This document shows, piece by piece, positions 23,188 to 32,798 of a stretch of DNA of 32,920 bases (positions are counted from its first letter, which is position 1; each line of letters starts with the position of its first letter). A model generated the notes under the pieces. The model was given only the letters and a program-made list of their open reading frames with translations. It was not told the origin of the DNA and searched no databases. The position numbers and the translations under genes are program-made. This stretch comes from Bdellovibrionota bacterium (GTDB lineage: Bacteria > Bdellovibrionota_G > JALEGL01 > DATDPG01): contig DATDPG010000118.1 in NCBI GenBank assembly GCA_035292885.1, positions 1-32,920 of the forward strand, written 5' to 3'.

Positions 23188-23976
23188 TTAGTTGCCCGTG
23201 TGATTAATTCGTAGACGGCGAATGGTAAGAGCGCGTCCCGTGGCGACATCAATCTCGATGATCGCGCCGCAGAGGCGGACGTCGCCTTTCCCGACTTCAA
23301 ATTTCCCTTTTTTTTGCTGCACGAAACGCTCCAAGGCGAGATCGGTACGAAGGCCGATCACACTCTCGTAAGGCCCGGTCATGCCGACGTCCGTGATATA
23401 GGCGGTTCCCTTCGGAAGGATCTCCTCGTCCGCCGTTTGAACGTGCGTATGTGTCCCGACGACGGCGGACGCGATGCCGTCAAGGTACCAGGCCATCGCG
23501 CGCTTTTCGGACGTGGCTTCCGCGTGGATATCGACCACGACCACCGGAGTCTGCTCTTTGAGCGTTTTCACCCGTTCCATCGTCGGCAAAAAGGGCGAGG
23601 GAATTTCACCCATATGAACCCGCCCGATCGCATTAACGACGCCGACCGATGCGCCGCCCCGGCTGGGGCGGACCCCATGCCCGGTTCCGGGCATGGTGGG
23701 GGGGTAGTTGAGCGGCCGGAGGAGGCGCGGATCACTCTCCAACATAGCGTCGATCTCTTTCTGGTCCCGGACATGATTACCCGTGGTGATGACGTCGACG
23801 CCGACATCGAAAAGCTCCCGGCAGGTGGCGGGAGTTAATCCTTTTCCGCCGGCCATGTTTTCGCCGTTGGCGATGACGAAATCGAGCTTTTCTTCATCGA
23901 TCAGGCGCGGAAGATGAGCCTCGATGACACGCCGGCCCGGTTTCCCGAACACATCGCCGATAAAAAGAATCTTCAT
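23188..23976 (-). CDS. YmdB-type metallophosphoesterase (TIGR00282)
   Basis: The 262-residue calcineurin-like phosphoesterase has the binuclear-metal motifs GDVFGKPGR (7-15), ANGENMAGGKGLTP, TTGNHVRD, DIHAEATSEKRAM and GTHTHVQTAD in the order of the YmdB family. In B. subtilis YmdB hydrolyses 2',3'-cAMP and affects biofilm and motility decisions; the role here is not known. It lies 36 nt downstream of zapA on the same strand. ATG 23976 has only a weak GGAAAT upstream. Confidence 0.9.
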   Translation of the reverse strand: MKILFIGDVFGKPGRRVIEAHLPRLIDEEKLDFVIANGENMAGGKGLTPATCRELFDVGVDVITTGNHVRDQKEIDAMLESDPRLLRPLNYPPTMPGTGHGVRPSRGGASVGVVNAIGRVHMGEIPSPFLPTMERVKTLKEQTPVVVVDIHAEATSEKRAMAWYLDGIASAVVGTHTHVQTADEEILPKGTAYITDVGMTGPYESVIGLRTDLALERFVQQKKGKFEVGKGDVRLCGAIIEIDVATGRALTIRRLRINHTGN

Positions 23977-24012
23977 GGGGGATTTCCAAGCCGGAGCTTG
24001 GCGAAAAATCGG

Positions 24013-24303
24013 TTACGTACGCGAATCGATCAACCGGAGGAGTTTCCGAGCCTTTTGCTTCAAGGACTCCCGGATCGATTCTTCCCGTTTCCGGATCTGC
24101 AGCAATTCGCCGGCCAGGTTCATAGCGGTCAGCACGGCGACCTTCTCCGCGGAAAGCGCCCCCGCCTTGTCCATTAGTTCCCGCATTTTCCCGTTCACCA
24201 ATTTGGCGGTCTCCGTCGCGAACGAAGCATCCGTGTCGCTTCGAACGGAGTACGTTTTGCCGAGGATTTGAATGTCGGTGGTCGGTTGCGTTGCAGTGGC
24301 CAT
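24013..24303 (-). CDS. zapA: ZapA-like cell-division protein
   Basis: A 96-residue protein. The N-terminal strand part (DIQILGKTYSVRSDTD) and a long C-terminal coiled coil (KLVNGKMRELMDKAG, then LTAMNLAGELLQIRKREES) are the ZapA plan. ZapA tetramers bundle FtsZ filaments at midcell. ATG 24303 fits the family start; the frame continues open upstream into the transporter gene, which is not credible as coding. No strong ribosome site is seen. Confidence 0.87.
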   Translation of the reverse strand: MATATQPTTDIQILGKTYSVRSDTDASFATETAKLVNGKMRELMDKAGALSAEKVAVLTAMNLAGELLQIRKREESIRESLKQKARKLLRLIDSRT

Positions 24304-24347
24304 CAGGGAGCCAGAGTTACCGAGGCGGGCGGTCCAAGTCAAGGCCC

Positions 24348-25985
24348 CTATTTTCCACCTTGGTCCCGCCGGTCGAGAACGGGGTAGGAGAGTTTCGAAA
24401 CGATCGAGTTTATTCGGCGGAGGTTCGAGAGAATGTCGAGATGAATCGACGACGTGTCGATCGCCTCGCGAAGGCCTTGATGGAGCCTGCGAAGGTGGTT
24501 TTGCCCCAGTTCTTGTTCGAGCAGAGCCAGATGGCTCTTGTGACGAATGACCTTCGAACCGAGTTCGGCGTCTCCAGTGGCCAGCGAAGTAATCGCAAGA
24601 TGAAAATTTTCCATCACTTTCCGGTGAAATTCCTGGATCTCCGCCCATCCTTCCTTCGAAAACGAAACATTTTTCCGCCGTTTCTTTTTCGCGAGCTCCA
24701 TCAAGTCCTTGTTGATGACGTCGCCGATGGACTCCAAATCGTGCGTCAGAGTGAGGAGTTCGACCTGGCGGCGCGCTTGAACATCGGTCAGCTGGGCCAT
24801 ATTCACGCGGGCCAGATAGAATTTGATCTCGCGGTCCAGGCGGTCCACCTGATCGTCCAGCTCTTCCAACCGTTCCATCGTTTCGGTCCCCCCCTCTTCA
24901 AAGGGAATGAGGGACTGCGCGACCATCTTTTGTGCGATTTCGGCCATGCGCAGGGTTTCCCGAAACACGTTTGCAAAAGCGAGGGAGGGCGAATCGAGCG
25001 ATTGCTCGTCGAGATATTTGGCGCCGAAGCGCGTCTCTCGCGGTCGGGCCGGCACGACGATCGAAAGAATTCGAGCCGCCGTCGAAATCGTGGGCAACAG
25101 GATCACCGCGATACCTATGTTAAAAAGAATATGAATCGCCGCGATCTGGAACGTGGGAGAAGCGGTGATCCATTGAACGCGAGTGACCAGCTGATCCATG
25201 AAGGGAAAGGCGACCAGAACTCCGAGCACTTTTGCCGTGACATGGAAGGAAGCCAGCCGTTTCCCTTCGTCTTGGGAGCGAATTCCCACGAGAAGGGGCG
25301 CCACGCTGTTTCCTAAATTCGCTCCCAAAATGAAGGGAACGGCTTGCGTCACGTCCAGGATTCCGGAAGCCGAAAACGAAAGGAGAATCCCGATCAACGC
25401 GGCGCTGCTTTGAATCAGTCCGGTGACGAGGGCCGCGAAGAAGAGCGCTACGGAACGATGATTGGAGAGCGCCATTAAGATTTCCCGCACAAGGATCGAT
25501 CCGCGGAGCATTCCCCCCGCTCCAGCGACCAGGCTTAGACCATAAAAAAGAAAGCCGAATCCGAGGAGTGCGCGCGCGTAGGTTCGAAGAGGGTTTGCCC
25601 GAAAGAAAAAGGTACAGAGAAACCCGACGATCAGAATCGACAACGCAATCGCGGCGGCATCGAGCTGAACGAACGACGCAAGGATCAGCACCAACAGCGT
25701 CGTTCCGACGTCGGCGCCTAAAACCATGGGCATCGCCGACCGCAGGCTCAGCACGCCGATTCCCGTCAGGCCGACGAGCATCACGGTCGTGGCGGTCGAA
25801 CTTTGCAGAACGACGGTCATGAGCGCGCCGAAAAAAAAGGCCGAAAGGCGGTGCCGCGTCAGGCGCGTCAACCAGCCCCGCAGTTCGTCGCCGGCCGCCT
25901 GCCGGAGGGATTCCTCCGTCAGGTGAAGGCCGTACAGGAAAAAGCAAAGACCGCCGAGAAAGGTGCTAAACGAAAAGGTGGTCAT
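24348..25985 (-). CDS. Na/Pi cotransporter family protein with PhoU-like tail
   Basis: The 545-residue product has two repeated Na/Pi-cotransporter modules with the typical VLQSSTATT (about 60-68) and LIQSSAAL motifs, and about nine membrane helices in residues 1-310. A cytoplasmic PhoU-like helical domain occupies about 340-540. The architecture matches NptA/YjbB-type proteins that move phosphate with sodium, often outward. It overlaps the ftsY stop by 4 nt (ATGA). The frame appears intact. Confidence 0.92.
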   Translation of the reverse strand: MTTFSFSTFLGGLCFFLYGLHLTEESLRQAAGDELRGWLTRLTRHRLSAFFFGALMTVVLQSSTATTVMLVGLTGIGVLSLRSAMPMVLGADVGTTLLVLILASFVQLDAAAIALSILIVGFLCTFFFRANPLRTYARALLGFGFLFYGLSLVAGAGGMLRGSILVREILMALSNHRSVALFFAALVTGLIQSSAALIGILLSFSASGILDVTQAVPFILGANLGNSVAPLLVGIRSQDEGKRLASFHVTAKVLGVLVAFPFMDQLVTRVQWITASPTFQIAAIHILFNIGIAVILLPTISTAARILSIVVPARPRETRFGAKYLDEQSLDSPSLAFANVFRETLRMAEIAQKMVAQSLIPFEEGGTETMERLEELDDQVDRLDREIKFYLARVNMAQLTDVQARRQVELLTLTHDLESIGDVINKDLMELAKKKRRKNVSFSKEGWAEIQEFHRKVMENFHLAITSLATGDAELGSKVIRHKSHLALLEQELGQNHLRRLHQGLREAIDTSSIHLDILSNLRRINSIVSKLSYPVLDRRDQGGK

Positions 25986-26848
25986 ACGCGAAAAAGTTCG
26001 CGGGCAAACGTGGCTGCGTCAAAGTCCAGAAGATCGCCCGGTTTCTCTCCGACTCCAATGTAGCGAATCGGTTGAGACAACTCCAGCGAGGCGGCCACCA
26101 TGGAACCGCCTCTGGCGGTTCCATCGAGTTTGGTCACGATGAGACCCGTCACTGGCACGGCTTTCATGAATTCTTTGGCCTGCGATATGGCGTTTTGTCC
26201 GGTCGTGCCGTCCAGCACCAAATAGCATTCGTGCGGCGCACCCCGGCCGTCTTTTCCGAGGATGCGGACGACTTTTTTGAGCTCTTCGAGCAGCGGTTGT
26301 TTGGTGTGAAGCCGTCCGGCGGTGTCGGCGATCAGCATGGCGTTTTGACTTACCGCCTTCTGCCAGGCGTCGAAAACCACGGCGCCGGGATCCGCGCCCT
26401 CTTTCTGGGCGATGACTTCCGCGCCTACGCGCGTTCCCCACAACCGCAGCTGCTCGATCGCGCCTGCGCGGAAGGTATCCGCGGCGGCGAGAACCACCGG
26501 GATCTCCTGATCGCGAAATTTCTTCGCCAACTTTCCGGCGACGGTGGTCTTCCCCGAGCCATTCACGCCCAACAGCAAAATGGCTCCGGGCCTGGGCAAT
26601 GGACGGGGCGGCAGATATTGTTCCGCAAGCGCTTTGACAACCTCTTGAACGAGTTTTTCCGTCACATTCTCGCGCGTGCGAAGCCCGATGGGTGCAGCCG
26701 CATTCGCAAGGCGAGCGACCAGCGACGCGGGCAGGTCGGCTTCATAAAGAAGCGCTTCCAATTCTTCCTTGGGGAATTTCTCACCGGAGGCGCGAGACAA
26801 GAGTGTCTTGAGCTTACTGCGCCAGCCGTCCGCAGTTTTGCCAAACAT
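25982..26848 (-). CDS. ftsY: Signal recognition particle receptor FtsY
   Basis: The GTPase that docks SRP-ribosome complexes at the membrane. The 288 residues make up the NG domain only, without the acidic A region of E. coli FtsY, as in many lineages. G motifs are GVNGSGKTT (94-102), DTFRAGA, DTAGR and [10 protein letters not shown], ending with [11 protein letters not shown]. The start ATG abuts the stop of the response-regulator gene upstream (26849). Confidence 0.97.
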   Translation of the reverse strand: MFGKTADGWRSKLKTLLSRASGEKFPKEELEALLYEADLPASLVARLANAAAPIGLRTRENVTEKLVQEVVKALAEQYLPPRPLPRPGAILLLGVNGSGKTTVAGKLAKKFRDQEIPVVLAAADTFRAGAIEQLRLWGTRVGAEVIAQKEGADPGAVVFDAWQKAVSQNAMLIADTAGRLHTKQPLLEELKKVVRILGKDGRGAPHECYLVLDGTTGQNAISQAKEFMKAVPVTGLIVTKLDGTARGGSMVAASLELSQPIRYIGVGEKPGDLLDFDAATFARELFRV

Positions 26849-28258
26849 TCAGCGTGTCTTAAATTCTTCGGTGTTGATCTTGTACTTTTCGATCTTCCGC
26901 AAAAGCGTCTTTTTCGGGATATTCGTATGCGCGCTGGTCTGATTGATCTTTCCGTTAAACCGCCGCAACGCTCGAACGATGAAGTCTCGCTCGTATCTCT
27001 CTTTAAACGAAGGGAAATCGAGTTCCTCCGCGGCCGATCCATCGGCGCTCGGTGCGCTGACGGGAACGGGCGAAACATCGGCGGCCATCCCTTCGACGGG
27101 GCGGAGAGATTCCGGCAACGAAAATTCGGTGATCACCTTTCCGGATTCCAGAACAAAAGTATGTTCAATGACATTCTCGAGTTCGCGGATATTTCCCGGC
27201 CAAGAGTGGGTCTTGAGGCGGGCGAGTGCCGGGGCATCGATGCCTTGGATCTCCTTTTTGTGTGCGACGTTGAATTTCCGAACGAAATGCTGGACCAGCA
27301 TTTCGATGTCTTCGACCCGCTCTCGCAAGGGAGGAAGGTAGATCGGGAGGACGTTGAGGCGATAATAGAGATCCTCACGGAACGTACCCGCCTTCATCAT
27401 CTCCTCGAGATTCCGGTTGGTGGCCGCGATCACGCGGACGTTGGCTTCCACCTCTCGATTGGATCCGACCGGCATAAAGCATTTTTCCTGAAGAACGCGC
27501 AGAAGTTTGACCTGCATCGAAGGAGAAATGTCGCCGATCTCGTCGAGAAAAATCGTTCCGCTGTCGGCGAACTGAAACTTGCCGATCTTTCTCTGGTCGG
27601 CGCCGGTGAATGCGCCCTTTTCATGGCCGAAGAGTTCGCTTTCAATCAGCGTTTCGGGAATCGCACTGCAGTTAACGGCTACGAACCGTCCGTCTTTTCG
27701 AAGGCTGTTGAAATGAATGGCGCGGGCGACCACTTCCTTGCCGGTTCCGCTCTCGCCCCGGAGCAAAACGGCCGTGTCGACGTTGGCCAACTTCTCGATC
27801 AGTGTAAAAACTTTCTGCATGCCGCCGCTTCGACTGGAGAGTTTTGTTCCGGTCTCATCCGTGAAAATCGGCGCGGAATACGCCACTTGAGCGACCAGGT
27901 CGTGGGCCTTGAGCGCCCGCTCCACCATGTCTCGGATATCGGCGTGGCGGATCGGTTTTTGAAGGTAGTTATAGGCCCCTTCCCGCGTCGCGGCGACGGC
28001 GTCTTGAATGGTCGAATACGCGGTAAGAATTAGAACAATGGTCCGGGGGTCGTGCTTTTTGATTGCTCGAAGGGTGTCCATGCCTCCCATTCGGGGCATG
28101 TCCATGTCGAGGATAACGAGGTGTACGCCTCCGGCACGCACTTTTTCCATGGCTCCCAGGCCGTCTTCGGCCTCGTCCACTTCGTGAGGATCGGAGAGGG
28201 CGGTACAGAGCGATCGCCGCAATTCGGCGTCATCATCCACGATTAGAATACGGCTCAC
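26849..28258 (-). CDS. NtrC-type sigma-54 response regulator
   Basis: The 469-residue product has a receiver domain (D8/D9, phospho-acceptor D51, T79, K101). The AAA+ domain follows, with Walker A GESGTGKE (168-175), the sigma-54-contacting GAFTGA (215-220), Walker B FLDEIGD and the R-finger region. The C-terminal Fis-type HTH ends the protein ([24 protein letters not shown]). GTG 28258, with GGAGGA upstream, gives the usual ILIVDDD start. No histidine kinase is adjacent. It is a candidate activator for the sigma-54 promoters at 4853 and 32770, though the second regulator at 29450 is closer to one of them. Confidence 0.94.
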   Translation of the reverse strand: MSRILIVDDDAELRRSLCTALSDPHEVDEAEDGLGAMEKVRAGGVHLVILDMDMPRMGGMDTLRAIKKHDPRTIVLILTAYSTIQDAVAATREGAYNYLQKPIRHADIRDMVERALKAHDLVAQVAYSAPIFTDETGTKLSSRSGGMQKVFTLIEKLANVDTAVLLRGESGTGKEVVARAIHFNSLRKDGRFVAVNCSAIPETLIESELFGHEKGAFTGADQRKIGKFQFADSGTIFLDEIGDISPSMQVKLLRVLQEKCFMPVGSNREVEANVRVIAATNRNLEEMMKAGTFREDLYYRLNVLPIYLPPLRERVEDIEMLVQHFVRKFNVAHKKEIQGIDAPALARLKTHSWPGNIRELENVIEHTFVLESGKVITEFSLPESLRPVEGMAADVSPVPVSAPSADGSAAEELDFPSFKERYERDFIVRALRRFNGKINQTSAHTNIPKKTLLRKIEKYKINTEEFKTR

Positions 28259-28344
28259 CGACGGGTTCCTCCGGCCGCAGCGTATAATGCGATGCGGCAA
28301 CAAGTCAAGCTTCTGGTGCCACTTTGGCCCCTCGAATTGATTGC

Positions 28345-28375
28345 TTGACGTTTCGGCGCGATGCTAGGATAGAAT
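28345..28375 (+). promoter_or_regulatory. Possible khpA promoter
   Basis: TTGACG (28345-28350) and TAGAAT (28370-28375) stand before khpA with a 19-nt spacer, longer than ideal. An alternative -10 TAGGAT gives a spacer of only 14. The placement is tentative. Confidence 0.35.
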
Positions 28376-28450
28376 GAAGAAAAAAGTCCACCAAAATCAG
28401 CTATTTGCGTTGGTGAGGGCGGAGTTGAGGCGCAACAATAGGCGGCGGTA

Positions 28451-28681
28451 ATGAAAGAACTCGTTGAGATGATTGCCAAAGCGCTTGTGGATAACTCGGA
28501 CGCAGTCCAGGTCGAGGAGGCCCAAGGGACTTACACGTGTGTCGTAAAGCTCCGTGTGGCGAAAGAAGACATCGGAAAAGTAATTGGGAAGAAGGGGGCG
28601 AACGCAAACGCCATCCGAACCATTCTGGACGCCGCCGGCGGAAAGCAGAACCGCCGGTATGTTCTTGAGATTCTCGAGTAA
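28451..28681 (+). CDS. khpA: KH-domain RNA-binding protein KhpA
   Basis: A 76-residue single type-II KH domain with the GxxG loop [18 protein letters not shown] (45-62). KhpA pairs with KhpB/Jag in several bacteria and binds many RNAs, affecting division and translation. Usually it lies between rpsP and rimM; here it stands apart, upstream of a molybdenum-carrier-like gene. No clear Shine-Dalgarno is seen. Length and sequence are typical. Confidence 0.93.
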   Translation: MKELVEMIAKALVDNSDAVQVEEAQGTYTCVVKLRVAKEDIGKVIGKKGANANAIRTILDAAGGKQNRRYVLEILE

Positions 28682-28684
28682 CCG

Positions 28685-29158
28685 TTGCCCCTGACAATCT
28701 GGAGCGGGGGCCAAACCGGCGTCGACCGTGCCGCGTGGGACGCGGCGATTCGACTCCATCTTCCTCAATTTGGCTGGGTACCGAAAGGGAAAATCGCCGA
28801 GGATGGAACCATTCCAACACGCTACCGTTGCCGGGAGACGAAAGGGACCGACTACGTCGAGCGGACCGAACGAAATTTGATGGACGCCGACGCCACGTTG
28901 ATATTGAGCTTTGGTCCAATGGGCGCCGGCACGCAGCTTACGCTCGAACTAAGCCGAAAACATCAGCGGCCGCATCTTTGGGTCGATCTTGATTCGATGG
29001 GTATGGACGAGGCATTGGAAAAGGGGCTCCAGTTCCTAAGAGAGCGGAAACCGGGAACGCTCAATGTCGCCGGGCCGAGGGGAAGCTATCGCGAAGACGT
29101 TTATGGAAGGGCGAAGGAGTACCTGACGGAACTTTTCGAGAGCTATGGCGTGAAGTGA
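28685..29158 (+). CDS. Putative molybdenum-carrier (SLOG-like) protein
   Basis: A 157-residue protein with the Rossmann-like pattern of the putative Mo-carrier family. It shows the N-terminal WSGGQTGVDRAAWDAAI, the YRCRETKGTDYVERTERNL stretch, DADATLIL, GAGTQLTLE and the C-terminal NVAGPRGS. GGQTGVDRAA is the SLOG-type nucleotide-binding loop. Related proteins bind molybdenum cofactor or a nucleotide ligand; the ligand here is unknown. The start is TTG 28685, 3 nt after khpA, so it is probably translated from the same message. Its 3' end overlaps the convergent DUF503 gene by 16 nt. Confidence 0.8.
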   Translation: MPLTIWSGGQTGVDRAAWDAAIRLHLPQFGWVPKGKIAEDGTIPTRYRCRETKGTDYVERTERNLMDADATLILSFGPMGAGTQLTLELSRKHQRPHLWVDLDSMGMDEALEKGLQFLRERKPGTLNVAGPRGSYREDVYGRAKEYLTELFESYGVK

Positions 29159-29448
29159 TCCTTGGCGTAGTAGACGTCGCGGTCGCGGCTGACGATCTGG
29201 GCCACGTATAGCTCTTCGATCATCCGTTCAATCTTATCCAACATGCTCTGGACAAGTCCCGCCTCGTTCCCCACGACCGAAACACCCAGCACAGCGCTTT
29301 GCCACGTGTCGTTGTCGCCTACCTCGGCGATCGAGGCGTTGAAGTGGTGCTGGACTTTGTCTTTGATCTTGAGCAGAACCTGCCGTTTGTCTTTGAGCGA
29401 ATGGCTATTGGCCAAAAAGAGTTTGAGCCGGAGAATGCCGACGATCAT
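29143..29448 (-). CDS. DUF503 / YlxP-like protein
   Basis: A 101-residue protein with the DUF503 hallmarks MIVGILRLKLFLANSHSLKDKR (residues 1-22), FNASIAEVGDNDTWQSAVLGVSVVGN and a C-terminal helix. YlxP-type proteins are often encoded near rbfA and infB and have been linked to ribosome maturation. Here the gene follows a two-component system one base downstream of the regulator's stop codon, an unusual place, and shares its transcript. Confidence 0.92.
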   Translation of the reverse strand: MIVGILRLKLFLANSHSLKDKRQVLLKIKDKVQHHFNASIAEVGDNDTWQSAVLGVSVVGNEAGLVQSMLDKIERMIEELYVAQIVSRDRDVYYAKDHFTP

Positions 29449-29449
29449 T

Positions 29450-30814
29450 TCAATTCATGCCGAATCGTTTGAGATGGTAGTAGAGCGTCGGCCGTTTGAT
29501 TCCGAGCTTTCGAGCCGCCTGAACTTTGTTGCCGCCGCACACGGAAATGGCTTCCTCCAACTGCTCTTTCGTCAGGTCGGAGGCATCGGCCGCCTGGACG
29601 GTCTCATCGATTCCGGGTCCCAGGACCAAATCTTCGGGTGCGATCGTATCGGCGGAGGCTAGGATCAAGGCCCGTTCGAGAACGTTTTCAAGCTCGCGCA
29701 CGTTTCCGGGCCAGTCGTAACTTTTCAGTTTTTCCATCGCACTCTTGGAGAGTGCCTTTGCTGGAATCCCGGTATTTCGGGCCGCACGCGCCAGGAGACG
29801 GCCGGTCAGCTCGGTTAGATCGCCCATTCGCTCGCGCAGGGGAGGGACCCGGATGGGAAACACATTCATCCGGTAATAAAGATCCTCCCGGAACGTCCCG
29901 TCCTTCGACATTTTCTCCAAATCCCGGTGCGTCGCCGCGATCACGCGAACATCAACCCGAATTGTTTCGTTCCCTCCAACGCGCTCAAACTCTTTTTCTT
30001 GAAGGATACGAAGAAGGTTCACCTGAAGCTTGGGCGAGATATCGCCGATTTCATCGAGAAAGAGGGTTCCTCCATCCGCCGCCTCAAAACGTCCGATTCG
30101 TCGACCGACTGCGCCCGTAAACGCGCCTTTTTCATGGCCGAACAGTTCACTTTCCAAAAGTCCTTCGGCCAGCGATCCGCAGTTCACGCGAACGAACGGC
30201 TTTTCCCTCCGTGGACCGGCCGCATGAATCGCCCGAGCGACCAGTTCTTTGCCGACGCCGCTCTCGCCGCGAATGAGAACGCTGGAACTCGTAGGAGCGA
30301 CTTTAGAGATCATTGCCACCACGCCTTTTAGGCCCTGGGCGGCGCCCGCGATTTCAGAAAAGTCGTACTGTTCCGCGATCTCTTCTTTTAGATAGCGATT
30401 GTCTCTTTCCAACTCGGCGAGCAGACGGCGGTTTTCAATCACCAGGTCGTATCGTTCGAAAGCCTGAGCGATTGCTTGGATAAGGTCTGGCTCGCGCCAC
30501 GGTTTTGTGAGGTAACGATAAATCACCCCGGCGTTCACACCCTCCACCAGCGGACCTAGGTCGGTGTAGGCGGTGAGAAGGATTCCCACTCGGTCGGGAT
30601 TTTTTTTGAGCGCTTTCTTGAGAAACTCAACGCCGGTCATCTCCGGCATCCTCTGATCGGCGACGATTAATGCAAACTCCCCGCCCTCCAGGCGTGAAAG
30701 CGCGGCGGAACCGGTGGTTTCGGTCTCCACATCATATTTGCCCCGCAAAACGCGCCGTAGCGTGGCGAGATTTTCGAGACTGTCGTCGACGTAAAGAAAC
30801 TTTCGCGGCGTCAT
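29450..30814 (-). CDS. Sigma-54-dependent response regulator, partner of the adjacent kinase
   Basis: The 454-residue product has a receiver of the HupR/RpfG style (D10/D11, phospho-acceptor D53, T81, K104; [10 protein letters not shown] and YRYLTKPW). A coiled linker (about 120-150) follows. The AAA+ domain has Walker A GESGVGKE (183-190), GAFTGA (230-235) and FLDEIGD, and the Fis-type HTH closes the chain ([24 protein letters not shown]). It overlaps the histidine-kinase gene by 4 nt. The divergent exported gene past the kinase carries a sigma-54 promoter, which makes this protein the leading candidate activator. Confidence 0.94.
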   Translation of the reverse strand: MTPRKFLYVDDSLENLATLRRVLRGKYDVETETTGSAALSRLEGGEFALIVADQRMPEMTGVEFLKKALKKNPDRVGILLTAYTDLGPLVEGVNAGVIYRYLTKPWREPDLIQAIAQAFERYDLVIENRRLLAELERDNRYLKEEIAEQYDFSEIAGAAQGLKGVVAMISKVAPTSSSVLIRGESGVGKELVARAIHAAGPRREKPFVRVNCGSLAEGLLESELFGHEKGAFTGAVGRRIGRFEAADGGTLFLDEIGDISPKLQVNLLRILQEKEFERVGGNETIRVDVRVIAATHRDLEKMSKDGTFREDLYYRMNVFPIRVPPLRERMGDLTELTGRLLARAARNTGIPAKALSKSAMEKLKSYDWPGNVRELENVLERALILASADTIAPEDLVLGPGIDETVQAADASDLTKEQLEEAISVCGGNKVQAARKLGIKRPTLYYHLKRFGMN

Positions 30815-32628
30815 GAGGCGTCCGGAGGAGAGATCGGCAGTGTCACCGTAACCATGGTACCTCGGTTCGGTTCACTGGCAATGGTCAGCTTTCCTCCGTG
30901 CGCCGTCACGATTCCGTGGCAGACGCTCAATCCCAATCCCGTGCCCCCCGGCTTCGTCGTGTAAAACGGCTCGATCACACGGGAGAGTTGCTCCTTCGAA
31001 ATGCCCTTTCCGGAATCGGCGATCGTCGTCACGACCTCCCGGCCGTTTGTGGTCACCGTCATATCGATGGTTCCCTCGCCTTCGATGGCTTGGATAGCGT
31101 TCAGAAGTAGATTCAGAAACAGTTGATGGATCGGCCCCGGCGCGCCTACCAGATCGGGTACCGGTTGAAAATCGGTTTTGATTTTGATCCCCTCTCCGGT
31201 CTGGGCACGTAAGAGTCGGAGCACGGAAGCTAAAACCTGACCCACGTTAAGAAGCGTCTTTTCGGACGCAGGAGGTTTCGCAAAGGCCTTCAAGTCTGAG
31301 ACGATATTGACCGTATGCTCCGCGCCTTTCGTGAGGTTCGAAAGAAGCTCCGGAAGATCCTGTCGAAGAAACTCGTAATCGGCTTTTCGCTTTAACTCAT
31401 CCAGCTTCGAGGAATCTCCCTGGGACTCCACGAGGGAGACGAGGGAATCTCCGTATTTCTTGAGGACTGGGAGATTCGACAGAACGACGTTCATGGCGTT
31501 GCCGATCTCGTGCGCCGTGCCCGCCGCCAATTGCCCCACGGCTGCGAGCTTGGTGGCTTCCGTAAGTTCCGCTTGCGCCTTTCGAAGTTCCGCCGTTCGT
31601 TCTTGCACTTGGGCTTCCAATCGATCCACGAGAAAGAGATTCGCCCGGAACATGGCGAATGCCACGGCGACGGGAAAGAGGGCGCTCAGGGGAGCCATCC
31701 AATGCAAAGGAATCGGGACGTCGAACATAAAAACGAGCCAGACACCCGCGAAAATGGCGCCGAAACCGGGAAGAAGAGGGATCAACATCAGCCGGCACTG
31801 TCGGCGAACCTCTTCCATTCGATCGTAAAATGCCCGCCACGCCGTTGCCCCCAGCCACACGACGTAAGCTAAGGAAAGGTAGAGAAAGAGAATGTACTCA
31901 AAGATCTTCCACCGAACGGGGTCTCGGTCGAAATAATAGAGATAGGGCAGGGCCAGCAGCGCGGAAATACCGTAGAAGATGGACGGGACAAATCGGCGGC
32001 CGGGAGAACTCCATGGTCGAGGAAAGGCGAGACACAAGTGTAGAACGCTGGCGGGGAGGACCGAAAACGCCGCCAAGAGTAAATATCTCAGTTCATATGT
32101 GGTGTGAAAATCGTAAGCGGTCAGAAAGTATATGGCCGTGGAGAAGCAATAGGCCAAGAACGCAACAAGGCCGGCGGGCGCCGGATAGACGAGCGCGGCG
32201 ATCATGCCGATCAGCCAAAACGCCAATCCCGTGGCGAACAGAGGGGTGAAAATCCGAAAGACGTCGCGAGCGGGCAGAGGAGAGATCGGTAAAGAAACTT
32301 CCAACGGACTTTTCCCGTGCGAGATTTGCGTTTGTACCGCTCCCAATGGAGCACCTTTTTCGCGGAGGAGTCTTTGCCAATCGTCGGCGCTTGAAAGAGG
32401 GCCGCCGTCGACCGAAAGAACGCGGTCGTGGTACGTGAGCGCCAGGGCGCCACCTTTCCACTCCGGTTGAGTGAAGGCGCCGATGAAGAGATTATGGAAC
32501 GGCAGAATTCCAGCGAATGGCATTTGAACCGTCGTGAGGGCTTTTTGAAGAACATTGCTCGAAAGAAGCAGGCCGCCCCCAAGGCAGCAAAGGATCAGCA
32601 GGTTTCGGACTGACGCCATACGCTTCAT
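30811..32628 (-). CDS. Multi-pass membrane histidine kinase with PDZ-like extracytoplasmic loop
   Basis: The 605-residue product starts with a membrane helix (about 8-24). A periplasmic stretch (50-118) follows, whose RVLSVDGGPLSSADDWQRLL reads like the core of a PDZ domain. About seven helices (125-330) come next, then a coiled coil (335-360) and the dimerisation helix with phospho-acceptor H373 in TAHEIGNAMN. The HATPase domain has N-box NLLLNAIQAI, DSGKGI, GGTGLGLSVCHGI. It resembles NtrB/7TM-type kinases of deltaproteobacteria. A PDZ-like sensor suggests response to envelope protein ends or misfolding (inference). ATG 32628 and ATG 32619 are both possible starts. Confidence 0.93.
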   Translation of the reverse strand: MKRMASVRNLLILCCLGGGLLLSSNVLQKALTTVQMPFAGILPFHNLFIGAFTQPEWKGGALALTYHDRVLSVDGGPLSSADDWQRLLREKGAPLGAVQTQISHGKSPLEVSLPISPLPARDVFRIFTPLFATGLAFWLIGMIAALVYPAPAGLVAFLAYCFSTAIYFLTAYDFHTTYELRYLLLAAFSVLPASVLHLCLAFPRPWSSPGRRFVPSIFYGISALLALPYLYYFDRDPVRWKIFEYILFLYLSLAYVVWLGATAWRAFYDRMEEVRRQCRLMLIPLLPGFGAIFAGVWLVFMFDVPIPLHWMAPLSALFPVAVAFAMFRANLFLVDRLEAQVQERTAELRKAQAELTEATKLAAVGQLAAGTAHEIGNAMNVVLSNLPVLKKYGDSLVSLVESQGDSSKLDELKRKADYEFLRQDLPELLSNLTKGAEHTVNIVSDLKAFAKPPASEKTLLNVGQVLASVLRLLRAQTGEGIKIKTDFQPVPDLVGAPGPIHQLFLNLLLNAIQAIEGEGTIDMTVTTNGREVVTTIADSGKGISKEQLSRVIEPFYTTKPGGTGLGLSVCHGIVTAHGGKLTIASEPNRGTMVTVTLPISPPDAS

Positions 32629-32668
32629 ACGATCTTATTTCAGGAGAGCAAGAAGCGAACCAGGAAAT

Positions 32669-32683
32669 TTAAATACGATTTAA
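32669..32683. promoter_or_regulatory. TTAAAT-N3-ATTTAA inverted repeat before the histidine-kinase gene
   Basis: Perfect 6-bp arms lie around ACG in an AT-rich 50-bp stretch, 40 nt upstream of the kinase start. The stretch probably holds the kinase promoter and possibly an operator. I could not fix -35/-10 boxes. Confidence 0.35.
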
Positions 32684-32700
32684 GGAAAATTAATTCGCGC

Positions 32701-32748
32701 TGACAGGAATCCTGACACCTCTTTAAACAAACCTGACACGCCTGACAC
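32701..32748 (+). promoter_or_regulatory. CCTGACAC repeat cluster, candidate upstream activator sites
   Basis: CCTGACAC occurs three times (32711, 32732, 32741). The first forms an imperfect dyad TGACAGG-AAT-CCTGACA (32701-32717). The first and second are 21 bp apart, two helical turns. Relative to the sigma-54 start predicted at about 32797 the cluster lies at about -96 to -49, the usual zone for NtrC-type enhancer sites. The last CCTGACA sits exactly as far from the -24 element as in the cargo gene promoter at 4853-4914. Confidence 0.6.
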
Positions 32749-32769
32749 CCCCGCCAAGCCTGAGAAAGC

Positions 32770-32786
32770 CTGGCATGCGAGTTGCT
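32770..32786 (+). promoter_or_regulatory. Sigma-54 (-24/-12) promoter of the right-edge exported gene
   Basis: CTGGCAT-GCGAG-TTGCT has GG and GC at the canonical sigma-54 spacing and differs from the copy at 4853-4869 only in the five spacer bases. The predicted start, about 32797, lies just before the gene's clustered ATGs, so the leader would be very short. A match this long in two upstream regions is unlikely by chance. Confidence 0.7.
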
Positions 32787-32798
32787 GAAGAGTGGGGC

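Noticed and set aside
26072-28033. 653-codon open frame antisense to ftsY and the NtrC-type regulator
   Set aside because: It spans two well-recognised genes on the other strand and shows no domain of its own.
32711-32748. CRISPR-like short repeats (CCTGACAC three times)
   Set aside because: The words are 8 bp long, unevenly spaced (21 and 9 bp) and too few; placement before a sigma-54 promoter fits regulator sites better.
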